Origin: an uncultured bacterium
Lineage (GTDB): Bacteria > Cyanobacteriota > Vampirovibrionia > Gastranaerophilales > Gastranaerophilaceae
Length of the DNA stretch: 64,000 nucleotides
Assembly: GCA_949296425.1 (NCBI GenBank)
Contig: CASFPN010000016.1
Location: 58,023 to 122,022 of the forward strand
Direction of reading: 5' to 3'
Shown: piece after piece, positions 1 to 9,268 of the stretch
Position numbering within the stretch: the first letter of the stretch is position 1
How the letters are laid out: every line of letters begins with the position of its first letter
Made by a program: the position numbers and the translations under genes
The notes under the pieces: model-generated
The model's database searches: none
Told to the model about the DNA's origin: nothing
Seen by the model: the letters and a program-made list of their open reading frames with translations, nothing else

Positions 1-714
1 CCTAAAATGAAACCGTATATTTACGGTGCAAGAAACGGTATTTATGTATTAGATTTGCGCAAAACTACAGACTTACTTGATGAAGCTTACGCTGTTGTAA
101 GAGATTTTGCTGCAAAAAATAAAAATGTTCTTTTTGTAGGAACGAAAAAGCAGGCTGCTGAAGTTGTCGCAGAAGAAGCTCAAAGATCCGGCGCTTACTA
201 TATTAACAGAAGATGGTTAGGCGGTATGCTGACTAACTTTGACACAATCAGAAGCCGTATTAACAAACTCAGAGAATTAGAAGATTTTATGAGTTCAGGT
301 CATGCTGAAAAATTACCTAAAAAAGAAATCGCAAGATTAAACAGAGAATTAGGCAAATTAAGCAAAACATTAGGCGGTATTAAAGATATGAGAGGATTAC
401 CCGATATTATCTTTATAGTTGACCAGAAAAAAGAAGATATTGCTATTAAAGAAGCTAACAAATTAAACATTCCTGTTATCTGTCTGGCCGATACAAATGC
501 TGATCCGGACGGAATAAACTATATTATCCCGGGTAACGATGATGCTATACGCTCAATCAAATTAATTACTTCAAAACTTGCTGACGCTGTTTTGGAAGGT
601 AAACAGTTGAGAGAAGCTAACGCCAATGCTAAAAAAATTGAAGAAATTAAACCGGAAGATGCCGGAGTTTCTTCAGTTGAAGCAGAAGATAAAACAGAAA
701 CAGTTGCAGAATAA
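1..714 (+). CDS. rpsB: 30S ribosomal protein S2 (5' end outside window)
   Basis: Ribosomal protein S2 of the small subunit. The frame is open to the first base (Pro-Lys before the first Met), and the family normally has about 25 residues before the [11 protein letters not shown] segment, so the start lies left of the window. Visible family features are [29 protein letters not shown] and LPDIIFIVD, followed by [25 protein letters not shown]. The acidic tail after about residue 215 is variable in the family. tsf follows, the usual rpsB-tsf order. Confidence 0.97.
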   Translation, partial: PKMKPYIYGARNGIYVLDLRKTTDLLDEAYAVVRDFAAKNKNVLFVGTKKQAAEVVAEEAQRSGAYYINRRWLGGMLTNFDTIRSRINKLRELEDFMSSGHAEKLPKKEIARLNRELGKLSKTLGGIKDMRGLPDIIFIVDQKKEDIAIKEANKLNIPVICLADTNADPDGINYIIPGNDDAIRSIKLITSKLADAVLEGKQLREANANAKKIEEIKPEDAGVSSVEAEDKTETVAE

Positions 715-837
715 TTACAAGAAGACCGGAGGGCAGCAAGACAGGAAGACAAGCCAAATCCAAGATTAATATTATATTAAACAGCTTGACCTCCTGGCAT
801 CTGTACCTCCTGACTTCCGATAAAGAAGGAGATTATA

Positions 838-1701
838 ATGAACATTACAGCTCAAATGGTAAAAGAACTCCGTGACAAAACAGGTGCCGGTATGATGGAT
901 GCCAAAAAAGCTCTTGTTGAAACTGACGGAGATATGGAAAAAGCAATGGAAGTACTCCGCCAAAAAGGTATGGCTTCCGCTGACAAAAAAATGGGCAGAA
1001 TTGCGGCAGAAGGTTTAGTTGCAGCATCTATTCAGGATGATTGTGGCGCTATGGTTGAAGTTAACTGCGAAACAGACTTCGTTGCAAAAAATGAAGAATT
1101 CAAAGAATTAACAACCGGATTAGCAGAAGTTGTTGCCAAAACAAATCCTGCAGATGTTGATTCATTACTGGCTTCAACCTGCCCAAAATGCGGAAAAGTT
1201 ATTTCTGAAGTAATTAAAGAAAAAATCGCTTCTATTGGCGAAAAAATTACGTTCAGAAGATTTGTACGCTATGAAGGTAACACTGCTTCTTACGTTCACA
1301 ACGGAAAAATCGGCGTTCTTATCCAGACCGATAAAAAAGATGCAGAATTGATGAATGATATCTGCTTGCATATAGCTTCATCTGCACCTGAATTTATTAC
1401 AAGAGCAGAAATTCCGCAATCAGTTATTGACCACGAAACAGAAATCGAAATGGGTAAAGAAGATTTGTTGAAAAAACCTGAACAAATCAGAGCAAAAATT
1501 GTTGAAGGCAGAGTTAACAAATTAATGGCCTCAAGAGTTCTTCTTGAACAGCCGTTCATCAAAAACCCTGATGTAACCGTAGGTCAATTAATAGAAGGTA
1601 AATTAACAGTACAGGCTTTCACTAGATTTGTTCTCGGCGAAGGTCTTGAAAAACGTCAGGAAAACTTTGCGGATGAAGTTATGAGCCAGATTAAAGGCTA
1701 A
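838..1701 (+). CDS. tsf: Elongation factor Ts
   Basis: EF-Ts, the guanine-nucleotide exchange factor that recycles EF-Tu in the cytoplasm; 287 aa. The N-terminal UBA-like domain (ITAQMVKELRDKTGAGMMDAK) and the TDFVAKNEEF core motif near residue 79 are clear. A Cys pair (CPKCG, residues 115-118) sits in the core. The start has an ideal Shine-Dalgarno (AAGGAG, about 7 nt upstream). The 120-bp spacer after rpsB contains 'cttgacctcctg/cctgacttcc' stretches that resemble the dispersed repeat seen near the pseudopilin leaders. Confidence 0.97.
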   Translation: MNITAQMVKELRDKTGAGMMDAKKALVETDGDMEKAMEVLRQKGMASADKKMGRIAAEGLVAASIQDDCGAMVEVNCETDFVAKNEEFKELTTGLAEVVAKTNPADVDSLLASTCPKCGKVISEVIKEKIASIGEKITFRRFVRYEGNTASYVHNGKIGVLIQTDKKDAELMNDICLHIASSAPEFITRAEIPQSVIDHETEIEMGKEDLLKKPEQIRAKIVEGRVNKLMASRVLLEQPFIKNPDVTVGQLIEGKLTVQAFTRFVLGEGLEKRQENFADEVMSQIKG

Positions 1702-1720
1702 TTTAGTAAATGAAAAATAA

Positions 1721-1752
1721 AAAAGTCCGGAAAAATTTTTCCGGACTTTTTT
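1721..1752 (+). terminator. Rho-independent terminator after tsf
   Basis: A 15-bp inverted repeat centred on AAGTCCGGAAAAA/TTTTTCCGGACTT is followed by a T run, 20 bp after the tsf stop. Confidence 0.9.
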
Positions 1753-1860
1753 GTTAACAAAAAATAAGATTTACGATTTTTAATTCTCAGGAGGGTTGAA
1801 ATTCCTCAAAAATCTGTTATCATATAATATACAAGCTCTCAAGCTCGAAAGGGATTATAT

Positions 1861-2004
1861 ATGAACGATTTAAAAATAAAAGAAATCTCGCGTTTTACTG
1901 AAAATGGTATTGAAAAAACTCGTCTAATTATCTGCGAAAGCGGCAAAGACACCGAAATTATCCTTGAAGGCGACGGCAAACTAAAAACAGCTGTTGAAGT
2001 CTAA
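1861..2004 (+). CDS. Small acidic protein, 47 aa, unknown
   Basis: Short ORF, MNDLKIKEISRF to KLKTAVEV, preceded by AAAGGG 7 nt upstream of the ATG and by a TATAAT-like element ('catataata') about 30 bp further up. It lies between two hairpin terminators, so it would be its own transcription unit. The sequence has alternating charged and hydrophobic residues and one Cys; no family is recognised. The independent signals and good codon use make it likely real. Confidence 0.6.
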   Translation: MNDLKIKEISRFTENGIEKTRLIICESGKDTEIILEGDGKLKTAVEV

Positions 2005-2026
2005 ATCCAAATCTTATTTGTATACT

Positions 2027-2057
2027 TAATTATACCGAACAGGTTTCGGTATAATTA
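2027..2057. terminator. Hairpin, probably bidirectional terminator
   Basis: A 13-bp perfect inverted repeat (TAATTATACCGAA / TTCGGTATAATTA) with a 5-nt loop lies between the convergent small ORF and the exported protein gene. Confidence 0.65.
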
Positions 2058-2106
2058 AATTTGAGAAATAAATCTTATTTACGGGACTTGTATATGAGTA
2101 CCGAAT

Positions 2107-2736
2107 TTATTGTTTTAAAGAATTTATATTATTGTCACGAATTTCAGACTCAATAATCAATTTTTTCGGGATATTAAAATTACTGCCGTTATCAAACGAG
2201 TCAAGTTGGATTCCTGGAAATTCCTGCATTGTCTGTGGAATAACATCATCATAAATAATAGATTCCGATCTGTTAACAACAGCAGAAATACCCTCTCCCT
2301 GATTCATATTTTGGTATTTTGAACTTACCTGATGTTCCTGTTTGGGAGCTGTTTCGATAAAGTCAAGTAAAAATTTGGAATCTTTTGCAATAACACCGTT
2401 TGCAGGTGCTTTTGTTTTAGAATCAATCATACCGACAAATTTAGCCGGGTAATTACCGTTAATCTGAAAAACTTCGTTATGAAAATTTTGGAACTTCACC
2501 GGCATAAAAACAAATGTAGAATTGGATACATCCATAATCTGACCTAATACATAGTATCCTTCATGCAGCATTATACCATCATCCAGCTGCACATTGGATA
2601 GAATTTTAATAAGCAGAGTTTTAGATGGATTTTTTATAGAAAAATCCTGCAGAGTTTGTACCGGAGTTGTCTTTGCAAACGCGGGCTGGATAGCAAATCC
2701 AACTAATAATGCCAATGTAAATAATATTTTTTTCAT
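2107..2736 (-). CDS. Exported protein, paralogue of the next gene
   Basis: 209 aa with a Sec signal peptide (MKKILFTLALLVGFAIQPAFA, predicted cut after AFA). The start chosen is the second ATG, because GGAGA sits 6-8 nt before it and overlaps the upstream ATG. No named family is recognised. It resembles its upstream neighbour in order and wording: 'VQTLQDFS..NPS' vs 'VQALSDFTTENP', 'GYYVLGQIMDV' vs 'GCVIKGQIVDV', 'VFQINGNYPAKF' vs 'VVEINGYYPAKY'. The pair is probably a tandem duplication of a periplasmic or envelope protein. Confidence 0.8.
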   Translation of the reverse strand: MKKILFTLALLVGFAIQPAFAKTTPVQTLQDFSIKNPSKTLLIKILSNVQLDDGIMLHEGYYVLGQIMDVSNSTFVFMPVKFQNFHNEVFQINGNYPAKFVGMIDSKTKAPANGVIAKDSKFLLDFIETAPKQEHQVSSKYQNMNQGEGISAVVNRSESIIYDDVIPQTMQEFPGIQLDSFDNGSNFNIPKKLIIESEIRDNNINSLKQ

Positions 2737-2805
2737 AACATTTTTCTCCATATCAGGATAATAACATAATTTAAAAAATCAGTCAATCAAAATACACTAT
2801 ATAGT

Positions 2806-3537
2806 TTAGTTTTCAGTTCTTATCGAATTTGTATCTTTAAGCAGTTCCGGATTTACTTCTGACGGTATAGAATCAGTATTATTTTTATATCCTTTTTGTG
2901 TCTGCGGATTAACATTCGGAGTCAACTCTTTATATTCGTAATTAGGCTCCTCGTCATCTTCTTCCGGCTCATTTTTGGCTTTAAAGTTAAGCAAAAACAC
3001 CTGATCTTTAGGTATAACAATCTCTCCGCCTTTTTCAATGTAAGAAAACGGAGAGTCCTCATATACTGCATTAACACTTGATTTAAAACGGTTATCTTTT
3101 TCATTTTTTACAGCACCTTCTATCGCACTGTACCCCATTGAAAGCCCTTTTACAAAATAATTTCCTACTGTTAGCGCTGCTGATTTTGCAAATTCTCCTT
3201 TTTTAAACTTTGTAGTATATTTTGCCGGATAATAACCGTTAATTTCTACAACTTTGCCGCTTTCATCTTTATAGGACAAAGGAACAAATTTAAAATTTGC
3301 GTTTCTTTTTAATCTTTTCGGACTTTTTACGTCAACAATCTGCCCTTTAATAACACATCCGCTTTTCACAAGTGTTTCTTCATCAAAGCTCAAATCATCC
3401 AGAGTTTTTACGGAAAAATATTCCGGAGGATTTTCCGTAGTAAAATCACTTAAAGCCTGGACTCTAATAGTTGCAGCGCTTGCCGGCTGAACAAAACAAC
3501 ACATTATTAACACGAATAAAATTAAAACTTTTTTCAT
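2806..3537 (-). CDS. Exported protein, paralogue of the downstream gene
   Basis: 243 aa with signal peptide MKKVLILFVLIMCCFVQPASA. It shares the 'GQIVDV...FVPL...INGYYPAKY' core with the 209-aa neighbour but has a longer middle, with a small glycine-rich hydrophobic stretch (TVGNYFVKGLSMGYSAIEG), and an acidic tail (EPEEDDEEPNYEY). Function unknown. It is transcribed ahead of its paralogue with about 70 bp between. Confidence 0.82.
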   Translation of the reverse strand: MKKVLILFVLIMCCFVQPASAATIRVQALSDFTTENPPEYFSVKTLDDLSFDEETLVKSGCVIKGQIVDVKSPKRLKRNANFKFVPLSYKDESGKVVEINGYYPAKYTTKFKKGEFAKSAALTVGNYFVKGLSMGYSAIEGAVKNEKDNRFKSSVNAVYEDSPFSYIEKGGEIVIPKDQVFLLNFKAKNEPEEDDEEPNYEYKELTPNVNPQTQKGYKNNTDSIPSEVNPELLKDTNSIRTEN

Positions 3538-3571
3538 TGTGACCCCGCTTTCTACTTATTCCGAGAATATA

Positions 3572-6409
3572 TTATTTAATCGCGTTTGTCAATATTGGTT
3601 TAAGATACCGGCCTGTGTAAGAATTTTTACATTTTGCAACTTGTGCAGGCGCCCCTTGCGCTATAATCTGACCTCCGCCAATACCGCCTTCAGGGCCTAA
3701 ATCAATTATATGATCCGCAATTTTTATAAAATCCAGATTATGCTCGATAACGAGAATTGTATTTCCTTGATCGGCAAGTTTCTGAAGAATTTTAATAAGT
3801 TTATCCAAATCATACCAGTGCAGACCAACAGACGGTTCATCCAGAAGATATAATGTTTTGCCGGTTGAACGCTTATTTAATTCAGATGCAAGCTTAATTC
3901 TCTGCGCCTCTCCGCCTGACAGTGTTGTTGCACTCTGACCCAATTTCATATAATCAAGCCCTACATCATTAAGTGTTTGAAGTTTATTTTTAATTGATGG
4001 AATACTGTCAAAAAATTCAAGAGCTTCTTTTACGCTCATATCGAGAACATCAGAAATTGTTTTCCCTTTATATTTGACTTCCAGAGTTTCTCTGTTGTAA
4101 CGTTTTCCTTTGCATACATCGCATTTTACATATACGTCTGACAAGAAGTTCATTTCAATTTTAATCAAGCCGTCACCCTTGCAGGCTTCACACCGTCCGC
4201 CTTTAACATTAAAACTAAACCTTCCGGGTTTGTAGCCTCTTAATTTTGCCTCATTTGTCTTTGAATAAAGTTCTCTTATGTGAGTGAACAAATCTGTATA
4301 TGTAGCCGGGTTTGAACGCGGCGTTCTGCCGATTGGCGACTGGTCTATATCAATAATCTTATCAATATGTTCAAATCCTGTAATTTCATCCACTCCTTGA
4401 GGCTTGGGTTTATTTCCGCGCAGTTTATGAACGGCATATTCATAAATCAAATCCTGCATTAAAGAAGATTTTCCCGACCCTGAAACACCAGTAAGGCATA
4501 CAATTTTACCGAGCGGAATATCAACATCAATATTTTTAAGATTGTTTATATGCGCATTTTTTACATGTAAAAAGTGTCCGTTGCCTTCTCTGACTTTTTC
4601 CGGAACAGGAATATATTTTTCACCGCTTAAATATTTTCCTGTTATTGAAGCCTTAGCTTTAATAATATCATCTACACTACCGCAGGCAATAACTTTTCCG
4701 CCGTTAATACCGGCTTTGGGGCCAATATCAACAATATAGTCAGCATTTCTAATGGTATCTTCATCATGCTCGACAACAATAAGAGTGTTACCTAAATTTC
4801 TTAATTTTATAAGCGTCTTAATTAATCTGTCGTTATCTCTCTGATGCAGCCCGATTGAAGGTTCATCAAGAACATACAAAACCCCTGAAAGGCCGCTTCC
4901 TATTTGAGTCGCTAGTCTTATTCTCTGCGCCTCTCCACCGGATAAAGTTCCTGCTCTGCGAGCAAGATTAAGATAGCTTAAACCCACATCTTTTAAAAAT
5001 CTCAAACGGGCACGAATTTCATCAAGAATTTGTTTTGCAATATGTAGTTGAAATTCACTCAGCTCAAGGTACAAATCAGATATAAATTCCAGTTCGTCAT
5101 CAATAGACATCAGGGTAAATTCATAAATATTCTTATCTTTTATTGTTACTGCGAGCGGAAAAGGTTTTAATCTGGCTCCTTTACATGCCGGGCAGGGGGT
5201 AGTTGTCATGTATTTTTCAATTTCTTCCCGCCAGTATTCACCGTTTGATTCGTTATAACGTTTTTCCAGATACGGAATTACACCGTCAAATCTTCTGTAC
5301 TTTGTTTCGTAACGGTGTGTTCCGAAACGCATTACAGTAAGTTTGATAATGTCATCACTTCCGTAAAGAATAATTTTTTGTTCTTCTTCTGACAAGTTTT
5401 CAAACGGTTTGTCCATATCAATTCCGAAATGTGAACAAACGGATTTTAAAACATCTTCGTAATAATTTGTGGAAGTCTTTGACCACGGATAAATCGCACC
5501 GTCTTTCAACGATTTTTTTCTGTCTGGAACTATTAAATCAGGATCAATAACAAAATCCGCCCCGAGTCCAGAGCATCTGTCACACGCACCATAAGGAGCG
5601 TTAAAAGAAAAAATCCTCGGAGCAAGTTCTTCAAAACTCAAATTACATTTCGGACAGGCAAGCTTTTCGCTATATATTATCTCTTTATTTCCAATTACGT
5701 CAACAACAGCAATTCCATCTGCTTTTTTCAATGCAATTTGAACACTATCTGCAATACGTGACTGAGCGGATTCTTTTACCACAATTCTGTCAACAACAAC
5801 ATGGATTGTATGCTTTTTATTCTTTTCAAGTTCAATTTCATCTTCATCAAGATTATAAATCTCTCCGTCAACTTTTACACGCACAAATCCTTCCTGCCTT
5901 AATTCCTCAAAAGTTGATGAGAATTCTCCTTTTTTACCTCTTGCAATAGGCGCCAAAATTTGAATTTTTGTTCCTTCACCAAGTTTCATAATACTATTTA
6001 CAATTTCATCAACAGTCTGGGGTTTAATCTCAGCGCCGCATTCCGGGCAGTGCGGAACTCCGACACGTGCATACAAAAGCCTTAAATAATCATAAATTTC
6101 CGTAACCGTTCCAACAGTAGATCGCGGATTGTTGCTTGTTGATTTCTGATCAATTGAAATAGCCGGAGAAAGACCGTCAATATATTCAACATTCGGCTTG
6201 TCCATCTGCCCCAGAAATTGTCTTGCGTAGGTTGAAAGGCTTTCAATATAACGTCTCTGACCTTCCGCAAAAATCGTATCAAAGGCAAGAGAAGATTTTC
6301 CCGATCCTGAAACACCGGTAAAAACTATTAATTCATTTTTCGGCAATTGAAGTGAAACATCTTTTAAATTGTGTTCTTTTGCACCCTTAATAGTAATAGT
6401 ATCTAACAT
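3572..6409 (-). CDS. uvrA: Excinuclease ABC subunit A
   Basis: UvrA, the damage-recognition ATPase of nucleotide-excision repair; 945 aa, the usual full length. Two ABC modules are visible: Walker [10 protein letters not shown] at residues 32-40 and again near 630, with signatures [12 protein letters not shown] and [12 protein letters not shown]. The zinc-binding Cys pairs are present (CPECG near 120, CPKC/CDRC, and [17 protein letters not shown]). Cytoplasmic, acting with UvrB and UvrC, which are not in the window. Confidence 0.98.
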   Translation of the reverse strand: MLDTITIKGAKEHNLKDVSLQLPKNELIVFTGVSGSGKSSLAFDTIFAEGQRRYIESLSTYARQFLGQMDKPNVEYIDGLSPAISIDQKSTSNNPRSTVGTVTEIYDYLRLLYARVGVPHCPECGAEIKPQTVDEIVNSIMKLGEGTKIQILAPIARGKKGEFSSTFEELRQEGFVRVKVDGEIYNLDEDEIELEKNKKHTIHVVVDRIVVKESAQSRIADSVQIALKKADGIAVVDVIGNKEIIYSEKLACPKCNLSFEELAPRIFSFNAPYGACDRCSGLGADFVIDPDLIVPDRKKSLKDGAIYPWSKTSTNYYEDVLKSVCSHFGIDMDKPFENLSEEEQKIILYGSDDIIKLTVMRFGTHRYETKYRRFDGVIPYLEKRYNESNGEYWREEIEKYMTTTPCPACKGARLKPFPLAVTIKDKNIYEFTLMSIDDELEFISDLYLELSEFQLHIAKQILDEIRARLRFLKDVGLSYLNLARRAGTLSGGEAQRIRLATQIGSGLSGVLYVLDEPSIGLHQRDNDRLIKTLIKLRNLGNTLIVVEHDEDTIRNADYIVDIGPKAGINGGKVIACGSVDDIIKAKASITGKYLSGEKYIPVPEKVREGNGHFLHVKNAHINNLKNIDVDIPLGKIVCLTGVSGSGKSSLMQDLIYEYAVHKLRGNKPKPQGVDEITGFEHIDKIIDIDQSPIGRTPRSNPATYTDLFTHIRELYSKTNEAKLRGYKPGRFSFNVKGGRCEACKGDGLIKIEMNFLSDVYVKCDVCKGKRYNRETLEVKYKGKTISDVLDMSVKEALEFFDSIPSIKNKLQTLNDVGLDYMKLGQSATTLSGGEAQRIKLASELNKRSTGKTLYLLDEPSVGLHWYDLDKLIKILQKLADQGNTILVIEHNLDFIKIADHIIDLGPEGGIGGGQIIAQGAPAQVAKCKNSYTGRYLKPILTNAIK

Positions 6410-6444
6410 AACTATATTATTGCACGTAAAAATCGGATTTCAAA

Positions 6445-6795
6445 TTAATTTCTTTTAGTCTTTGGTGCCGTCAAATTAAAACTTGTTTCAATTAAAGCGT
6501 CCAGCAAATCTTTCGGAGACTTGTTCACTTCAACAGTTATCCAGTGAGTTTTATTCATGTGCCATGCCGGTGTTATAAACTTGTATTCATCTCTCAAAAT
6601 TGCAGAATCAACAGGATTACATTTCAAATTTATACATAATTTCCCGTCAAGGTAAAAAACAAGTCCAAACCATTTGCCGTTGCTTTTATGGCGCAAAACC
6701 GCGTATTTTTCATAAGTTTTATCTTTAAAAGGATAAGTTTCTGCGGCATCTTCAAAAACAAGACACCTTTTTATTAAATCATTCTTATTCATCAA
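6445..6795 (-). CDS. MmcQ/YjbR (DUF419) family protein
   Basis: 116 aa, the family size. It matches the YjbR/MmcQ pattern: an N-terminal Cys-containing helix, 'AETYPF...KYAVLR...KWFGLVFY', 'LCINLKCNP', then 'ITPAWHMNKTHWITV' and a C-terminal 'LLDALIETSF'. Members have a DNA-binding-like CyaY-type fold, but the role is unsettled. It overlaps the upstream membrane-protein gene by 11 bp, so the two are probably cotranscribed. Confidence 0.8.
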   Translation of the reverse strand: MMNKNDLIKRCLVFEDAAETYPFKDKTYEKYAVLRHKSNGKWFGLVFYLDGKLCINLKCNPVDSAILRDEYKFITPAWHMNKTHWITVEVNKSPKDLLDALIETSFNLTAPKTKRN

Positions 6796-7555
6796 ATATA
6801 AATTCCTTTATCTGTTTAACAACCTTTTCAGATATTTCTTCACTTTCAAGCCTGAATATTTCATAAGCCACTTCGCTTTTCAGGCGGTAAGTAACAATAC
6901 AATATTTGCCCAAATTTTCTATTTCAATATCTTTTATCCTGTTTAATGGAATTTTATCAGTTTTTCTTCCAAAAATGCGTTTGTTTTCAATAATTAAAAG
7001 CCGATGTTCTCTGTCCACTGTAATCTTTACCTTAATATTAATTAAAAATAATATAATTAAAAGTAGCAAAGGTACTGCGATAATGACGTAAAAACTTAAC
7101 AGGGAGAAAAAAAACGGTGCTTGCTCCGTATTTAATTCAAACAAATTAATTTTCGGATTATTTTTATTGTTATTAAAGGTTTTGATAATCCATTCTTGTA
7201 CTTTTTTATTCTCTGATGAGGAATATAATTTTATATATGAATTTCCATACGGAATTTGAATATTATAATAACAAGACATATAATGACAGCCAACATTATG
7301 CAATACAGCATCCCCGAGTTTATCAAATATTATATATTGTTCATTATCATACAAAATTCCGTTTGTATTTATTTTACATTCATTATGAGCTTTGTTACAA
7401 GTAATCGTAATTTTTTGATTATTGTCACTAAAATCCCACAGTGCATATATGAATATAAATATCAAAACAGGACTTATAATCAAAAGAAGCTGAATTTTGT
7501 TTTTTATTAGTTCAACAGTCAAACTCAATTTGTTATTTAATTTGTCAACTTTCAT
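6785..7555 (-). CDS. Membrane protein with two TM segments
   Basis: 256 aa, no named family recognised. There are two hydrophobic segments (about residues 20-42, LLLIISPVLIFIFIYALW, and about 148-172, FFFSLLSFYVIIAVPLLLLI) with an about 100-residue extracytoplasmic loop between them. The C-terminal cytoplasmic part ('HRLLIIENKRIFGRKTDKIPL..IKDIEIENLG') has the look of a bacterial PH-like domain, which is inference from pattern only. Confidence 0.7.
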   Translation of the reverse strand: MKVDKLNNKLSLTVELIKNKIQLLLIISPVLIFIFIYALWDFSDNNQKITITCNKAHNECKINTNGILYDNEQYIIFDKLGDAVLHNVGCHYMSCYYNIQIPYGNSYIKLYSSSENKKVQEWIIKTFNNNKNNPKINLFELNTEQAPFFFSLLSFYVIIAVPLLLLIILFLINIKVKITVDREHRLLIIENKRIFGRKTDKIPLNRIKDIEIENLGKYCIVTYRLKSEVAYEIFRLESEEISEKVVKQIKEFIFDE

Positions 7556-7688
7556 ATAATGTTCATATTATCACAAAATATCATTCAAATTCACACTCTT
7601 AAATATCTCAGCAAAAAGTAATAGCTTTTATATAGAGCTACATCCCGTCTTTCAAAATATTCAAAAAAATTGATTTTGTGAAATTAAA

Positions 7689-7704
7689 TGTCGACGGCGG
7701 GACT
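7689..7704 (-). other. 16-bp copy of tRNA-Leu 3' end (att-like)
   Basis: TGTCGACGGCGGGACT is identical to the 3' part (T-arm to discriminator base) of tRNA-Leu(GAG) at 12198-12213, in the same orientation. The match stops inside the T-loop, a common crossover point for tRNA-targeting integrases. No rest of a tRNA is present here. Together with the tRNA it brackets a 4.5-kb accessory segment. No integrase gene is in that segment. Confidence 0.55.
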
Positions 7705-7808
7705 GTCTTGCTGCGCCTCGCATTAAACGGGTCTACGCTTTTTGCTTGTTACGGCATTTATGCCACAAGCAAAAAGGCTTCGCCCTCTGCTCGGCTTGCG
7801 CTGAACCC
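7705..7808. repeat. Structured hairpin element, copy 1
   Basis: About 104 bp that aligns with 12023-12125. Both copies begin GTCTTG and end GCTGAACCC, share TTAAACG on one flank and CTTCGC-CTCTGCTC on the other, and have a long central stem (here TTTTGCTTGT/ACAAGCAAAA with an inner GGCAT/ATGCC). The stems differ in sequence between the copies but still pair, so the structure is what is kept. It directly abuts the att-like tRNA fragment. No known RNA family was recognised. Confidence 0.6.
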
Positions 7809-7847
7809 ACAATTGCCTGATTAAAGCCCTCACTGTTCAAGTATATT

Positions 7848-7878
7848 AAAAGAGAGTAACAGGTGTTACTCTCTTTTT
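7848..7878 (+). terminator. Hairpin with T run
   Basis: A 14-bp inverted repeat AAAAGAGAGTAACA / TGTTACTCTCTTTT is followed by T residues. It sits just before a 'gtcgataagctcc' tail repeat, the same hairpin-then-GTCG order as at 10784. Confidence 0.75.
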
Positions 7879-7882
7879 AATT

Positions 7883-8026
7883 GTCGATAAGCTCCAGACT
7901 CTGGAACCCTTCGATAAGACTATTGTAACAGAAATTAGCTTATATTCAAGTCTTATTCATGTAATGAAACAATCAACTCAAGAGTATTACAATATGAGAA
8001 ATCTTTTAGGGTTTAATTATTCATAG
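7883..8026 (+). repeat. Coding-like tail repeat A
   Basis: A 48-codon open frame without a start codon. It begins at GTCGATAAG and translates to VDKLQTLEP, then MKQSTQEYYNMRNLLGF and a TAG. Related frames occur at 9125, 10819 and 11388. It looks like the 3' end of a gene that has been copied or cut off at a recombination point. Confidence 0.6.
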
Positions 8027-8075
8027 TTTTACTATAAATTTTATGTTAAGATTGTTTAATAATCAGGAGTTTTTT

Positions 8076-9074
8076 GTGAAAGACTTAAACAAAGGCGAAA
8101 TAGTTATATATACGGATGTAAGTGGACAATACAAAGTAGATGTTGTATTACAGGATGATACAATGTGGCTGACTCAAAAACAATTGGAAGAATTATTTCA
8201 AACAAGCAGAACTTCAATCGCAAAACACATTAAAAATATTTTAAAAGAAGAGGAACTTGATGAAGAATCAACTTGTGCAAAAATTGCACAAGTTCGAATA
8301 GAAGGCAATAGAAATATCACAAGAGAGATCTCCTATTATAATCTTGATATGATATTGGCTGTGGGCTATCGTGTAACATCTAAAGTTGCTACACACTTTA
8401 GAAAGTGGTCAAATACTGTCTTAAAAGAATATCTAACTAAAGGATATGCAATAAATGAAAAAAGAATAAAACAACAACAGGAAAGTATAGAAGCTCTTAA
8501 GACTAGTGTTGATTTACTCACAAGAAGTTTAACAAATCAGCTTGAAAATATTGAAGAAGCTAAAATTGTTGCAAAGATATTAAATAATTTTGCACATGGG
8601 CTTGATTTATTAGATAACTTTGACCATAAAACCCTTGATACTAAAGGAATAACAAAAAAAGAAGCTGTTAAAATATCAACAAATGAGTTTTTGCAAATTG
8701 TAAAAGAAATGAAGTCTGAATTTGCATCAGATGTTTTTGGAAATCCTAAAGATGAAAGTTTTGATAGCTCTGTTAATCAAATTTATCAAACTTTTGATGG
8801 TGATGAGTTATATCCGACATTAGAAGAAAAAGCTGCAATGTTACTGTATTTAATCACAAAAAACCACTCATTTTCTGATGGTAACAAACGTATTGCTGCA
8901 AGTTGTTTTCTCTATTTCTTAGAAAAAAATGGGATATTATATAAAGAAAATAAACCTATTATTGATAATTCAACATTATTTGCACTAACTGTTTTAATAG
9001 CAGAAAGTAATCCTAAAGAAATGGAAACAATGAAACAAATTGTTGTTAGTGTATTGAATAATGTCATAAAATGA
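8076..9074 (+). CDS. RhuM-like N-terminus fused to Fic/Doc domain
   Basis: 332 aa. The N-terminal part follows the virulence-RhuM pattern (EIVIYTDVSGQYKVDVVLQD, MWLTQKQLEELFQTSRTSI, then ISYYNLDMILAVGYRV, FRKWSNTVLKEYLTKGY). After a coiled stretch comes a Fic-type domain with HSFSDGNKRIA near residue 264. This is the Doc-like 'GNK' form rather than GNGR. Fic/Doc proteins modify target proteins with nucleotides or phosphate; here this is family inference. The GTG start at 8076 is chosen because CAGGAG lies 7 nt before it; the in-frame ATG at 8043 has no ribosome site. No Phd-like antitoxin lies beside it. It lies in the tRNA-Leu-associated island. Confidence 0.85.
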   Translation: MKDLNKGEIVIYTDVSGQYKVDVVLQDDTMWLTQKQLEELFQTSRTSIAKHIKNILKEEELDEESTCAKIAQVRIEGNRNITREISYYNLDMILAVGYRVTSKVATHFRKWSNTVLKEYLTKGYAINEKRIKQQQESIEALKTSVDLLTRSLTNQLENIEEAKIVAKILNNFAHGLDLLDNFDHKTLDTKGITKKEAVKISTNEFLQIVKEMKSEFASDVFGNPKDESFDSSVNQIYQTFDGDELYPTLEEKAAMLLYLITKNHSFSDGNKRIAASCFLYFLEKNGILYKENKPIIDNSTLFALTVLIAESNPKEMETMKQIVVSVLNNVIK

Positions 9075-9124
9075 AAGTATTATAATTAACTAATTTGCAA
9101 CTTCAACAACATAGCTTATTTTTT

Positions 9125-9199
9125 ATGAAACAGTCAACTCAAGAATATTACAATATAAGAGTTATTTTAGGCTTGAAATGTGAAGATTACTTTAGTTAA
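9125..9199 (+). repeat. Coding-like tail repeat B (partial)
   Basis: Reads MKQSTQEYYNIRVILGLKC to a stop at 9199, matching the 3' half of repeats A, C and D. The VDKL front part is missing. Confidence 0.55.
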
Positions 9200-9268
9200 A
9201 TTTGAAATTTAGGCAATTCTAAAACTGAAAAATACTTTATATAAACATAGGGGACTTAAGGGAATTTT

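Noticed and set aside
7689..7704. A second tRNA-Leu at 7.7 kb
   Set aside because: Only 16 bp of the 3' part match; no anticodon arm or 5' half. Kept as an att-like fragment.
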